From: CAYJBH01 sp964370765
GTDB lineage: Bacteria; Bacillota; Clostridia; Oscillospirales; Ruminococcaceae
NCBI GenBank assembly: GCA_964370765.1
Contig: CAYJKW010000028.1
Span: 1-23,385 of the forward strand
DNA length: 23,385 nucleotides
Direction: 5' to 3'
The position numbers and the translations under genes were made by a program. This document shows, piece by piece, positions 1 through 6,970 of the stretch. The notes beneath the pieces are model-generated. The model saw only the letters and a list, made by a program, of their open reading frames with translations, searched no databases and had not been told where the DNA came from. Within the stretch, counting starts at the first letter, position 1. The number at the start of each line of letters is the position of its first letter.

Positions 1-1021
1 CGAACATTATCTTGCTGTTACCGGGGGTGAACACAACCCTAAAATCATGCATCGATAGCTCGGGCGATAGTTCATACATTACCTGTTCTACAATATTTTT
101 TAATTCGTATACACGTTCATCCTTGACCACCGGGTCAAGATGTAACACAAGGTTAATGTCCCAGCGCTCATGCACATCGTGCTCTATTTTATCAATTATT
201 TCATGGCTGTGTAGCAGGTCTTCATCGGCCGACATCTCCACATGTGCCGAAGCAAACATCTGCCCCTCGCCATAGTTGTGTATAATTAGGTCATGCAGGC
301 CAAGTATCCCATCGGTAGATAGTATAAGGGTGGTAATCCCATCACACACCTCCTTATCGGGCGGTGCACCAAGTAGCGGGGCTGAAGTTTCTTTTATAAG
401 CATTACGCCGGAATAGATTATAAACAAGGCTATAACAAGCCCTGCATAACCATCCGTCGAAAACCCTACCACTCGGGATAAAGGGATGCTTATTAAAACA
501 GTAACCGACGCTAAAATATCGTTTCGACTATCGGTTGCAGTCGCAATTAGTGTAGTAGATTTTATCCGCCTACCAACACTGCTAAACATAAATACCTGCC
601 ATATCTTTACAAGTATAGAAAACACCATAACTACTATCGCAGCGGTATCAAGCGTGGTAGGGATTGGATTAAGAATCTTGTTAACCGACTCTGTTACAAA
701 CTGTATACCCAAAAACAGCACCACAAATGATACTGTAAGCCCTGCAACATATTCAATCCTTGCATGTCCATAGGGGTGTTCCTCATCTGCCGGCTTTTGT
801 GACATATGAAAGCCAACCATAGTCACAACCGAGCTGGCGGCATCGGTTAAATTGTTAATACCGTCCGCCATTATGGCAATATTTGCGCCTATAATCCCTA
901 TTACAATTTTTAAAACTGATATAAATGTGTTGCTTATTATTCCAAGCAACCCCGCAGCACGGCCGTAGCTTTCCCGTTCGGTTCCCTTTTTAAAAAAATA
1001 CTTTACTATTAAATCCGGCAT
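1..1021 (-). CDS. Cation diffusion facilitator transporter, MntE-like metal site (3' end cut by window edge)
   Basis: Partial gene: an open frame runs from an ATG at 1021 to the left edge with no stop (about 340 codons visible). Its start is preceded by a GGAGAG-type ribosome binding site a few bases upstream. The protein has the CDF layout: a short basic N-terminus, about six membrane helices (roughly residues 25-200), and a cytoplasmic C-terminal domain. The metal-site residues are N56 and D60 in helix 2 (INNLTD) and D164 and D168 in helix 5 (TDSRND). The loop motif HPYGHAR is at 82-88. Zinc transporters of the family usually have DxxxD/HxxxD; an N-D-D-D set is what I recall for manganese exporters such as streptococcal MntE, so Mn2+ efflux is the inferred role. 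It lies 55 bases downstream of the methyltransferase on the same strand, probably in the hpf operon. Family assignment is firm; the metal is an inference. Confidence 0.9.
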   Translation of the reverse strand, partial: MPDLIVKYFFKKGTERESYGRAAGLLGIISNTFISVLKIVIGIIGANIAIMADGINNLTDAASSVVTMVGFHMSQKPADEEHPYGHARIEYVAGLTVSFVVLFLGIQFVTESVNKILNPIPTTLDTAAIVVMVFSILVKIWQVFMFSSVGRRIKSTTLIATATDSRNDILASVTVLISIPLSRVVGFSTDGYAGLVIALFIIYSGVMLIKETSAPLLGAPPDKEVCDGITTLILSTDGILGLHDLIIHNYGEGQMFASAHVEMSADEDLLHSHEIIDKIEHDVHERWDINLVLHLDPVVKDERVYELKNIVEQVMYELSPELSMHDFRVVFTPGNSKIMF

Positions 1022-1076
1022 ACTCTCCTTATGTCGTTTAATCGGTAGCTATTATAATTAGGAAACTATGAAAATA

Positions 1077-2189
1077 TCATTTAAAATACATATATAGTTG
1101 GCAGCTTATCATTCCATTATACAACTTACGGCGGCGATCCGCCTTAGCGCCAAACAGCTTTTCAAACTCAGGATCGGGAGATATGATATAGGCCGATGCA
1201 CCACTTCCAAGTAGCGATTTACCAAGAGATCTAATGATATCCTGTGCCTCGCCCTCATCGCTTAACCTTTCACCGTAGGGTGGGTTTGCAAGTACAATAC
1301 TGCCTTTTGTTACCTTAAACTCAAAAAGATCTGCTCTTTCAAACGATAGGTAATCGCCTACACCGGCAAGCCTTGCATTATGCCGTGCAACCGATAGCGC
1401 CTCCTCGTCTATATCGTAGCCGATAGCAGCAAAATCGGCACCGGTTATCTGCTGTGCCGCGGCACGATCCCTCTCCTCCTGCCAGATAGAAGGGGAAACA
1501 AGGCCGTTACGCTCGGCAGCAAAGCTACGATTAAGCCCGGGGGCTATGCGTAATGCCTTTTGAGCCGCCTCGATAAGTAGCGTGCCACTTCCACAACACG
1601 GGTCAAACACCAAACTATCCGGAAAAACTCTTGATTGATCGGCAATGGTTGCGGCAAGCGTCTCCCTTATGGGGGCTACCATTGCATTACGACGATATCC
1701 ACGCTTATGCAATCCCTCACCGCTTGTGTCTAAAAACAGCTCCACCTTATTTTTACGTATGGAGAATCTAAGCGAATATTGACGACCACGCTCGGTTAAA
1801 AATTCGGTTTTATGCCCTTTTTGCAGCCGTTTTACGACCGCTTTTTTCACAATGCTTTGGCAAGCAGGCACACTTGATAGTGTACTTGAAAGACTTGCAC
1901 CCTTAACCGGGAAACGCCCATCTTTAGGTATAAAGTCCTCAAAAGGGACGGCAAAGACGCCGTCGAAAAGCTCGTCAAACGTCTCTGCCGTAAAGGTTTT
2001 TAGTAGTATTAAAACTCTTTCACCGCAGCGAAGATTAAGGTTACAGGCGGCTATAACCGATTCATCACCGGTATAATATACCCTACCGTCGTTTACCGTT
2101 AGGTCCTCGCCTCCGGATTTTTTCACCTCAAAGGACAATGTTTTTTCTGCGCCGAAAAAACAGGGGGATACAAGATTATATAAAGCCAT
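1077..2189 (-). CDS. THUMP-domain class I SAM-dependent RNA methyltransferase (RlmL/YpsC-like)
   Basis: 370 residues. The N-terminal half (about 1-155) is a THUMP-type RNA-binding region. The C-terminal half is a Rossmann methyltransferase with SAM motif I DPCCGSGTLLIEAA beginning at D196, an acidic GYDIDEEAL segment that should contact the ribose of SAM, and the catalytic N-P-P-Y motif at N302 (ANPPYGERL), which marks N6-adenine or N2-guanine methylation of nucleic acid. The family includes the N-terminal unit of E. coli RlmL, which methylates G2445 of 23S rRNA, and B. subtilis YpsC, so a 23S rRNA N2-guanine methyltransferase is the likely role. The ATG at 2189 overlaps the hpf stop by one base (TAATG), which implies translational coupling. 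The exact target base cannot be read from the sequence. Confidence 0.9.
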   Translation of the reverse strand: MALYNLVSPCFFGAEKTLSFEVKKSGGEDLTVNDGRVYYTGDESVIAACNLNLRCGERVLILLKTFTAETFDELFDGVFAVPFEDFIPKDGRFPVKGASLSSTLSSVPACQSIVKKAVVKRLQKGHKTEFLTERGRQYSLRFSIRKNKVELFLDTSGEGLHKRGYRRNAMVAPIRETLAATIADQSRVFPDSLVFDPCCGSGTLLIEAAQKALRIAPGLNRSFAAERNGLVSPSIWQEERDRAAAQQITGADFAAIGYDIDEEALSVARHNARLAGVGDYLSFERADLFEFKVTKGSIVLANPPYGERLSDEGEAQDIIRSLGKSLLGSGASAYIISPDPEFEKLFGAKADRRRKLYNGMISCQLYMYFK

Positions 2190-2707
2190 TAATTCAGTTC
2201 CGGTATTAATACTCCATAGCCGCCATCTTTACGGCGGTAGCAAAGCTCCACCTTTCCGCTGTCGGCATTTATAAACATATAAAAAGCATGGCCAAGTAGG
2301 TTCATCTCAAGAATTGCCTCGTCCACAGTACAGGGTTTAACAGGAAACCTTTTTTCTCTTACTACGTCGAAATCCTCTACAGGGTCTTCGTGGCTATATT
2401 CTTCAAATGCCTGTGCATGTAGCTTTTTCTCAAGGTGTTTTTTGTTTCGAATTATCTGTGTTGTGATAACATCAAACACTGCATCTACTGCGTTTTCCAT
2501 CTTGGCGGCTGAACGCTCAGCGCGTACGACAAAGCTTCCGTCACGGATAGTTGCCTCCACTGTCTGTGCCGATTTATCTACCGTTACAGTGATATGGGCT
2601 ATCGCATTCTCGGAAAAGAACTTTTCAAGTTTTGCTGCCCTTCTCTCGGCTTTTTCGCAGAACGCATCCTTTAGGTCAACTCGTCTTCCTGTAAAATCCA
2701 TCTTCAT
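2189..2707 (-). CDS. hpf: Long-form ribosome hibernation promoting factor HPF
   Basis: Residues 1 to about 100 match the S30AE/YfiA domain (start MKMDFTGRRVDL), which binds the 30S decoding channel. After a charged linker (about 100-118) comes the C-terminal dimerisation domain of long HPF (KRFPVKPCTVDEAILEMN, then GHAFYMFINADSGKV and ending GYGVLIPELN), which joins two ribosomes into an inactive 100S dimer. I place the start at the ATG at 2707 (172 residues) because AGAAAGG at 2722-2716 sits eight bases upstream. The upstream in-frame GTG at 2716 overlaps that binding site and is unlikely to be used. The stop overlaps the next start by one base. Possible promoters lie at 2787-2830. Long HPF is typical of Firmicutes and is usually induced in stationary phase. 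Confidence 0.96.
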   Translation of the reverse strand: MKMDFTGRRVDLKDAFCEKAERRAAKLEKFFSENAIAHITVTVDKSAQTVEATIRDGSFVVRAERSAAKMENAVDAVFDVITTQIIRNKKHLEKKLHAQAFEEYSHEDPVEDFDVVREKRFPVKPCTVDEAILEMNLLGHAFYMFINADSGKVELCYRRKDGGYGVLIPELN

Positions 2708-2715
2708 TTTAAACA

Positions 2716-2722
2716 CCTTTCT
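2716..2722 (-). promoter_or_regulatory. Ribosome binding site deciding the hpf start
   Basis: AGAAAGG on the minus strand, followed by eight bases and then the ATG at 2707. The in-frame GTG at 2716 uses the last G of this site, so the site argues for the internal ATG as the true start. Confidence 0.7.
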
Positions 2723-2786
2723 TTAGGCTTTGTGTAATACAATAAAAACAACCATTCACAAGCCTTTTGCCTATGATTCATTGGTT

Positions 2787-2830
2787 ATTATATTGTAATA
2801 TAATAATAACACAAAGTGATAAAATTGCAA
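2787..2830 (-). promoter_or_regulatory. Candidate overlapping promoters for the hpf operon
   Basis: On the minus strand two sigma-A-like pairs overlap. The first is TTGCAA (2830-2825), 16 bases, TATTAT (2808-2803). The second is TTGTGT (2814-2809), 16 bases, TATAAT (2792-2787). The second has a perfect -10 and a weaker -35. Both would start transcription 60-85 bases upstream of the hpf ATG. No other minus-strand gene begins here. The region is AT-rich, so chance matches are possible. Confidence 0.5.
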
Positions 2831-2848
2831 TAGATTGGTAACGTTTTT

Positions 2849-2885
2849 GTGAATAATCAACAAAGTTGTTGTTGATTATTTTCAC
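2849..2885. repeat. 12-bp inverted repeat between the amidohydrolase and hpf
   Basis: AATAATCAACAA (2852-2863) and its exact complement TTGTTGATTATT (2869-2880) are separated by five bases. GTG/CAC on the outside would extend the stem with a two-base bulge. It lies 45 bases downstream of the amidohydrolase stop and just upstream of the hpf promoter candidates. No U-run follows the stem in the minus direction, so it is not a classical intrinsic terminator; it could be a weak terminator or an operator. Confidence 0.5.
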
Positions 2886-2929
2886 TGATATTTTATCGAT
2901 AACGGGATTTGGCTTTAAGCACAATCATG

Positions 2930-4069
2930 TTATGCCTTGTAAACAACCTCACCCTTTACGATTGTCATTCTACAAACACCTTCAAGCGATAATGGGTCGC
3001 CTTTAAAGATCGCAAGGTCTGCCAAAAGTCCCGGTGCAATTTTCCCTAATTTATCATCAACACCGATAATTTCGGCCGGTATAGATGTTATCGCCTTAAT
3101 TGCAGTCTCACGGGATAGACCCTCCCTCACTGCAAGGCCTGCCATTATAGGTAGGTACTGGATCGGTATTACCGGATGATCGGTACAGATTGCGAACTTT
3201 ACACCGCTATTTTCAAGGATGCCACCAGCCTTAGGAGTTAGGTTACGTAGCTCCGGCTTGGATCGTTCCGACATTATCGGCCCCAATATTATATTCACCC
3301 CAAGTTTTGCAAGCTGATCTGCAACCATATAACCCTCGGTACCGTGTACCACAGTCATATTAAGATTAAATTCCTTTGCTATTCTTATTGCCGCAAAGAT
3401 ATCATCTGTTCGATGAGAATGTATATGCGCTGCAAGCTCACCCTTTACAACCGGTGTAAGTGCAATATTTTTTGCGTTATAGCTATCCTTCTTACCTCTA
3501 TCGTAATAGATAGCCTCGTTAAGTGCATCCCTGATTATGGAAACTGTTCCCATACGTGTTTCTGGGGCTTTTTGCTTCTCGTGATAACAGCCCTTTGGAT
3601 TTTCACCAAGTGCCATCTTCATTGCAACCGGCTCCACTATCGTCATATCATCGACAACACTACCGTGACAATGCATGAATGTAAGTGTTCCACCAATAGG
3701 GTTTGCACTTCCCGGGCCGGTAACAACCGATGTTACCCCTGCCTCAATCGCCTCACAAAAGCACCTATCCTGTGGATTTACACCATCTATCCCTCTTAGC
3801 TGTGCGGTAACGGGATCGGTCTCCTCGTTGCCATCTGCCCCCTCAAACTTAAGTCCATCCTCCCACATGCCAAGGTGGCAGTGTGCATCTATAAAACCGG
3901 GATAGACACAAAGATCGGTAAGGTCAATTATCTCCTTATCAGTAAAAGAGGGACAGTCCGACATATCGCCTACTGCGATAATATCCTGCCCCTTTATATG
4001 AATAAAACCCTTTTCGTAATTTTTATCTGCTACGGTGTATATGTATGCATTAGTTAGTAATTTTTCCAT
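2930..4069 (-). CDS. Amidohydrolase family metal-dependent hydrolase (imidazolonepropionase-like)
   Basis: 379 residues with the amidohydrolase-superfamily order: a small N-terminal beta domain, then a TIM barrel with the HxH metal motif at H63/H65 (GFIDAHCHLG), further candidate metal ligands H215/H217 (AAHIHSH) and H242 (VVHGTEGY), and the barrel-end aspartate D297 (CTDHP). The C-terminus returns to the beta domain (KLGKIAPGLLADLAIFKGDPL, then a VKGEVVY end). This fits cytosolic hydrolases acting on cyclic amides, dipeptides or imino groups, often annotated as imidazolonepropionase-related. No histidine-degradation gene is nearby, so that specific reaction is not supported. Only eight bases separate it from divIC, suggesting read-through from the yabP operon. 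The length is normal for the family; the substrate is unknown. Confidence 0.9.
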   Translation of the reverse strand: MEKLLTNAYIYTVADKNYEKGFIHIKGQDIIAVGDMSDCPSFTDKEIIDLTDLCVYPGFIDAHCHLGMWEDGLKFEGADGNEETDPVTAQLRGIDGVNPQDRCFCEAIEAGVTSVVTGPGSANPIGGTLTFMHCHGSVVDDMTIVEPVAMKMALGENPKGCYHEKQKAPETRMGTVSIIRDALNEAIYYDRGKKDSYNAKNIALTPVVKGELAAHIHSHRTDDIFAAIRIAKEFNLNMTVVHGTEGYMVADQLAKLGVNIILGPIMSERSKPELRNLTPKAGGILENSGVKFAICTDHPVIPIQYLPIMAGLAVREGLSRETAIKAITSIPAEIIGVDDKLGKIAPGLLADLAIFKGDPLSLEGVCRMTIVKGEVVYKA

Positions 4070-4077
4070 TCCTGTCC

Positions 4078-4386
4078 CTATTGATTTGCGTTAATATCCA
4101 TAAATACCCTCTCGTCTCCGGATACATAACCAAGCTGCTCTCTTGCAATGCGCTCCATATACTCTGCATCTGTCTCGGCTGTGGATAGCCGCTCAAGCTC
4201 ATTAATTTCACTTTTTGTAAGCTGTAGCTCTGCTTGCAGGTCCTCAACCTCGGCGCTTTTATGATTTATCTGTATCTGGGTCTGTATGAGCATAAATATT
4301 AGGTAAGCCGCAAGAAAGCAAACGGCCAACCTTAGTATTAGGTTTGCGTTGCTTCTTTTTCTTGTATATCTTACCGCTTTTTGCAT
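4078..4386 (-). CDS. divIC: FtsB/DivIC-type septum formation initiator
   Basis: About 102 residues from the ATG at 4386. The order is a short basic cytoplasmic tail (KAVRYTRKRSN), one membrane helix (LRLAVCFLAAYLIFMLI), a coiled coil (HKSAEVEDLQAELQLTKSEINEL), and the conserved C-terminal region YMERIAREQLGYVSGDERVF, characteristic of DivIC/FtsB. These proteins join the divisome complex with FtsL and DivIB at the septum. The start is uncertain: the ATG at 4386 has GAGGG only two bases upstream, while an upstream in-frame ATG at 4440 adds 18 residues without a clear binding site. Either way the gene begins inside yabQ in another frame. B. subtilis has the same order, yabP-yabQ-divIC. Confidence 0.9.
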   Translation of the reverse strand: MQKAVRYTRKRSNANLILRLAVCFLAAYLIFMLIQTQIQINHKSAEVEDLQAELQLTKSEINELERLSTAETDAEYMERIAREQLGYVSGDERVFMDINANQ

Positions 4387-4879
4387 TACCCTCTGTATTA
4401 AAATGGTTGCTTGTACCTGTATTATACAACATTTTACCATGCTTTCGCAACTGTTTTCTTTGTAATATTTGTGAATTTTTTATTCTACCGACAACAGTTA
4501 TTGTGCATTTTTTCGACACATCTACTATATGCAGTATGCCTGTGCATGTTTTTTTGACAATCACTACTACCTGTCGTTTTACCATACGCTCTTTTGAATA
4601 TAAAGGTTTTAGTACAATCTGCCTATACATCAGCATCCCTAACCCTATAAATATCAAGATATAAAAACGAAGTATCCCGGCATAGCTGTATGTCACCGCA
4701 TAACTATAGCATAGCAACGCTGCAACAGGTGCAAACAATATATCCCTTATCGGTGTTGCTATTCTTGAGTTGCCGGTAAAAAACCGCAGTAGATGGTAAA
4801 GCACAGCCAGCAGTATGCCTGCACCCAGTGCACCTACACAATCGGCAAATACCGCACTAAACGGCTGTGCCTCTATCAT
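4259..4879 (-). CDS. yabQ: Spore cortex biosynthesis protein YabQ
   Basis: 206 residues, with three or four hydrophobic segments in the first 95 residues (for example ADCVGALGAGILLAVLYHLL near 11-30, ILFAPVAALLCYSYAV near 47-62 and FYILIFIGLGMLMY near 72-85) followed by a hydrophilic basic tail. The N-terminal pattern, the ATGA overlap with yabP upstream and divIC downstream identify it as YabQ, a membrane protein needed for spore cortex formation in B. subtilis. The last 43-61 codons overlap the divIC frame (4259-4386 or 4440). That tail is rich in Lys/Arg/Asn and shows no domain I recognise; it may be an extension caused by loss of an earlier stop. Identity is fairly firm given the synteny. 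Confidence 0.85.
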   Translation of the reverse strand: MIEAQPFSAVFADCVGALGAGILLAVLYHLLRFFTGNSRIATPIRDILFAPVAALLCYSYAVTYSYAGILRFYILIFIGLGMLMYRQIVLKPLYSKERMVKRQVVVIVKKTCTGILHIVDVSKKCTITVVGRIKNSQILQRKQLRKHGKMLYNTGTSNHFNTEGNAKSGKIYKKKKQRKPNTKVGRLLSCGLPNIYAHTDPDTDKS

Positions 4880-5172
4880 CTTAACATACGCTTTAAAAAG
4901 CCCTCTGCCTTGGATTCCTTATACTCAATATACCGAATATTCCCATACACCTTAACACATCCGCTTTCTACCGATAACGACGAGATCGAAAGATGCACAC
5001 CACCTATCATCGCCCTACCGACCGGTGTTTCCAACACGACTTCGTTTTCATTGTAGCCCACTATCTCCACAATCCCCTCGCAGGATAGTTCGTTTCTGTC
5101 CTGCATTATTATCTTATGGGTTTGCTTGCCGTCTGTCCGCTCTGATACAACTTTTGTATAACCTTTATCCAT
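4876..5172 (-). CDS. yabP: Sporulation protein YabP
   Basis: 98 residues, with the YabP pattern: a short charged N-terminus, then HKIIMQDRNELSCEGIVEIVGYNENEVVLET, a GxxxIxGxxLxI core (GRAMIGGVHLSISSLSVESG) and a YGNIRYIEY end. YabP works with YabQ in spore cortex formation, expressed in the mother cell in B. subtilis. The ATG at 5172 has AAAGGA six bases upstream. Its stop overlaps the yabQ start as ATGA. GAATATT at 5220-5214 resembles a sigma-E -35 element, but the matching -10 is poor, so mother-cell control is not demonstrated by the sequence. The gene is divergent from the metallopeptidase at 5287. Confidence 0.9.
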   Translation of the reverse strand: MDKGYTKVVSERTDGKQTHKIIMQDRNELSCEGIVEIVGYNENEVVLETPVGRAMIGGVHLSISSLSVESGCVKVYGNIRYIEYKESKAEGFLKRMLR

Positions 5173-5227
5173 GGTATGTCCTTTCGTTGCAGGGATGTTA
5201 TCCTATATCAATTAATATTCATATCTA

Positions 5228-5256
5228 TTGATATTATTACCGTTTAGTGATATAAT
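5228..5256 (+). promoter_or_regulatory. Sigma-A promoter of the membrane metallopeptidase gene
   Basis: TTGATA (5228-5233), 17-base spacer, perfect TATAAT (5251-5256). The start codon at 5287 follows 30 bases after the -10, with the ribosome binding site AAGGAG at 5277-5282. Confidence 0.8.
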
Positions 5257-5286
5257 CTTAACAATTTGAATTTGATAAGGAGCTAG

Positions 5287-6381
5287 ATGAAAAAGGTTGT
5301 AATTAAAATTATAAAGTTTATTGCCATAATGATACCGTTCGCAATAATAGGGGTTTTATTGTCTTCGTATGTTACTCCTAGGCCGATTGTACTATTTTCT
5401 ACTCCTATATTTTTGTCTTTAGCCATACTGTTACAGATAACGGTACATGAGGCAGGGCATCTTGTAGCCGGCCTTATATCCGGCTACAGGTTTAGTAGCT
5501 TTAGAATATTAAACCTTGCACTGTTAAACGACAATGGTAGGCTAGTATTAAAAAGGCAGTCTATAGCCGGTACTGCGGGTCAATGTATTATGCAACCACC
5601 ACCGCTTAAAGATGGTAGAATGCCCTATACCCTCTACCTGTCGGCAGGGGTTATTTTTAATATTATATTTTCGTTACTTGCAGTGCCGCTACTATTTACG
5701 GGTGTAGATTTTATTATTTTGGCGGCGACATTAATTATTATTGCCGGATTATTTTTTGCAGTTACAAACGGAATACCAATGACAGTGTCCGGCATCGGCA
5801 TACCTAACGATATAAAAAACTTAGTGGATCTAAATGCAACACCAAGGCTTATCGGCTATCTACATGTACAGCTTATGGTTGCTCACATGTCACAGACAAA
5901 AAGGCTAAAGGATATGCCGGAGCATCTTTTTGCACTACCCGCAGCCGAATTTAACCATACTATACTTAGCAGCAGTGTAGCTGTATTTGCATTTAATCGC
6001 CTTGTAGATTTACACGACTTTAATGGTGCTAAACTTCTAGGCGAAAAACTTTTAACAGAGTATACCGTTGTATCTTTATATAAACTTTTAATCTACTGTG
6101 ACCTTATGTTCATAGAGCTTATAGGAGAGAACAAAGAGGATGTGGTAAGAAAATTGCTGTTAAGCCAAGATCCCGAGCTAAAAAAGGCCATGGCAAAGTT
6201 CCCCAGCGTTATTCGCAGTAGCTATGCATTAGAACTTTTACATAACAAAAACCCCGAGGCGGCAGAAAAATGCCACTCGGAGTTTATTAAGATATCAAAA
6301 ACATATGCAATAAGAACCGACATCGAATCGGAGACGGAACTAATAGAGATAGCAAGACAGGTAGGCTATGCTCGTATATAG
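5287..6381 (+). CDS. M50/site-2-protease-like membrane metallopeptidase with C-terminal helical domain
   Basis: 364 residues. The first membrane helix is at about 7-28. The second (about 38-60) carries the zinc motif HEAGH at H54-H58. The segment GTAGQCIMQPPP follows near 95, then helices near 116-138 and 140-160, and the conserved N-x-I-P ... N-D segment (NGIPMTVSGIGIPND, N161 to D175), which I take as the region supplying the third zinc ligand. From about 180 to the end there is a soluble, mostly alpha-helical region with no PDZ domain. Intramembrane proteases of this kind cut membrane-bound regulators or process peptides; the substrate here is unknown. It stands alone behind its own promoter. 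Its 3' end overlaps cheB by 16 bases on the opposite strand. Confidence 0.85.
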   Translation: MKKVVIKIIKFIAIMIPFAIIGVLLSSYVTPRPIVLFSTPIFLSLAILLQITVHEAGHLVAGLISGYRFSSFRILNLALLNDNGRLVLKRQSIAGTAGQCIMQPPPLKDGRMPYTLYLSAGVIFNIIFSLLAVPLLFTGVDFIILAATLIIIAGLFFAVTNGIPMTVSGIGIPNDIKNLVDLNATPRLIGYLHVQLMVAHMSQTKRLKDMPEHLFALPAAEFNHTILSSSVAVFAFNRLVDLHDFNGAKLLGEKLLTEYTVVSLYKLLIYCDLMFIELIGENKEDVVRKLLLSQDPELKKAMAKFPSVIRSSYALELLHNKNPEAAEKCHSEFIKISKTYAIRTDIESETELIEIARQVGYARI

Positions 6382-6944
6382 TTCATTATAATATGATCCG
6401 CTATTTCATCCAACGGTAGCTGCCGCTTTACAGCACCTAGTTTATATGCAACCATCGGCATACCGTATACAACACAGCTTTCTTCATCCTGTCCAATTGT
6501 ATAGGCACCGGCATCCTTCATTTTAAGTAGACCATTTGCGCCATCTGCGCCCATACCGGTAAGAATCACACCAAGTGCATCTGCACCTGCAACATCGGCA
6601 ACCGAGTCAAAAAGCACATCAACTGCCGGACAGTGTCCGTTCACCCTTTCGCCCTGTTCGCTTTTAACATAGTATCCGGCTACATCCTTGCATAGTGTTA
6701 GGTGATAATCACCTGCCGCCACAATCACCGTTCCGGGTAAAACCCTGTCGTTGTTAGCGGCCTCCTTTACCGAGAGTTTGCATATGCGATCAAGCCTTTG
6801 TGCGTACATTTCGGTAAACACTGCCGGCATATGTTGCACAACAATCACACCGGGAGAATCAGGAGGAAGATTTTTTACAACAGCCAAAATCGCCTCGGTA
6901 CCACCTGTTGATGCGCCTATTGCAATAATCTTAGATTCGTTCAC
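6366..6944 (-). CDS. cheB: Chemotaxis protein-glutamate methylesterase, catalytic domain only
   Basis: 192 residues covering only the CheB methylesterase domain. The catalytic serine is S12 in GASTGGT, the histidine H38 in VVQHMP and the aspartate D134 in GMGADG. GHCPAVDVLFDSVA (103-116) is the usual substrate-side segment. CheB removes methyl groups from chemoreceptors and counteracts CheR. The receiver domain that normally precedes it is absent, so phosphorylation by CheA could not act in the usual way. The start is a GTG at 6944 with AAAGGA four bases upstream; an ATG two bases earlier is followed at once by TGA. It is the last gene of the che operon, 26 bases after cheR, and its 3' end overlaps the convergent metallopeptidase gene. 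Confidence 0.93.
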   Translation of the reverse strand: MNESKIIAIGASTGGTEAILAVVKNLPPDSPGVIVVQHMPAVFTEMYAQRLDRICKLSVKEAANNDRVLPGTVIVAAGDYHLTLCKDVAGYYVKSEQGERVNGHCPAVDVLFDSVADVAGADALGVILTGMGADGANGLLKMKDAGAYTIGQDEESCVVYGMPMVAYKLGAVKRQLPLDEIADHIIMNYIRA

Positions 6945-6970
6945 ATTATCCTTTTATAAAACTGTATAAA

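Noticed and set aside
3344..3799. 151-codon plus-strand open frame
   Set aside because: It lies wholly antisense within the amidohydrolase gene, is rich in Cys/His/Arg without any domain pattern, and has no binding site.
5195..5220. Sigma-E promoter for yabP
   Set aside because: The -35 fits (GAATATT) but the -10 matches only CAT and the spacing is 16 bases, so I did not list it as a feature.
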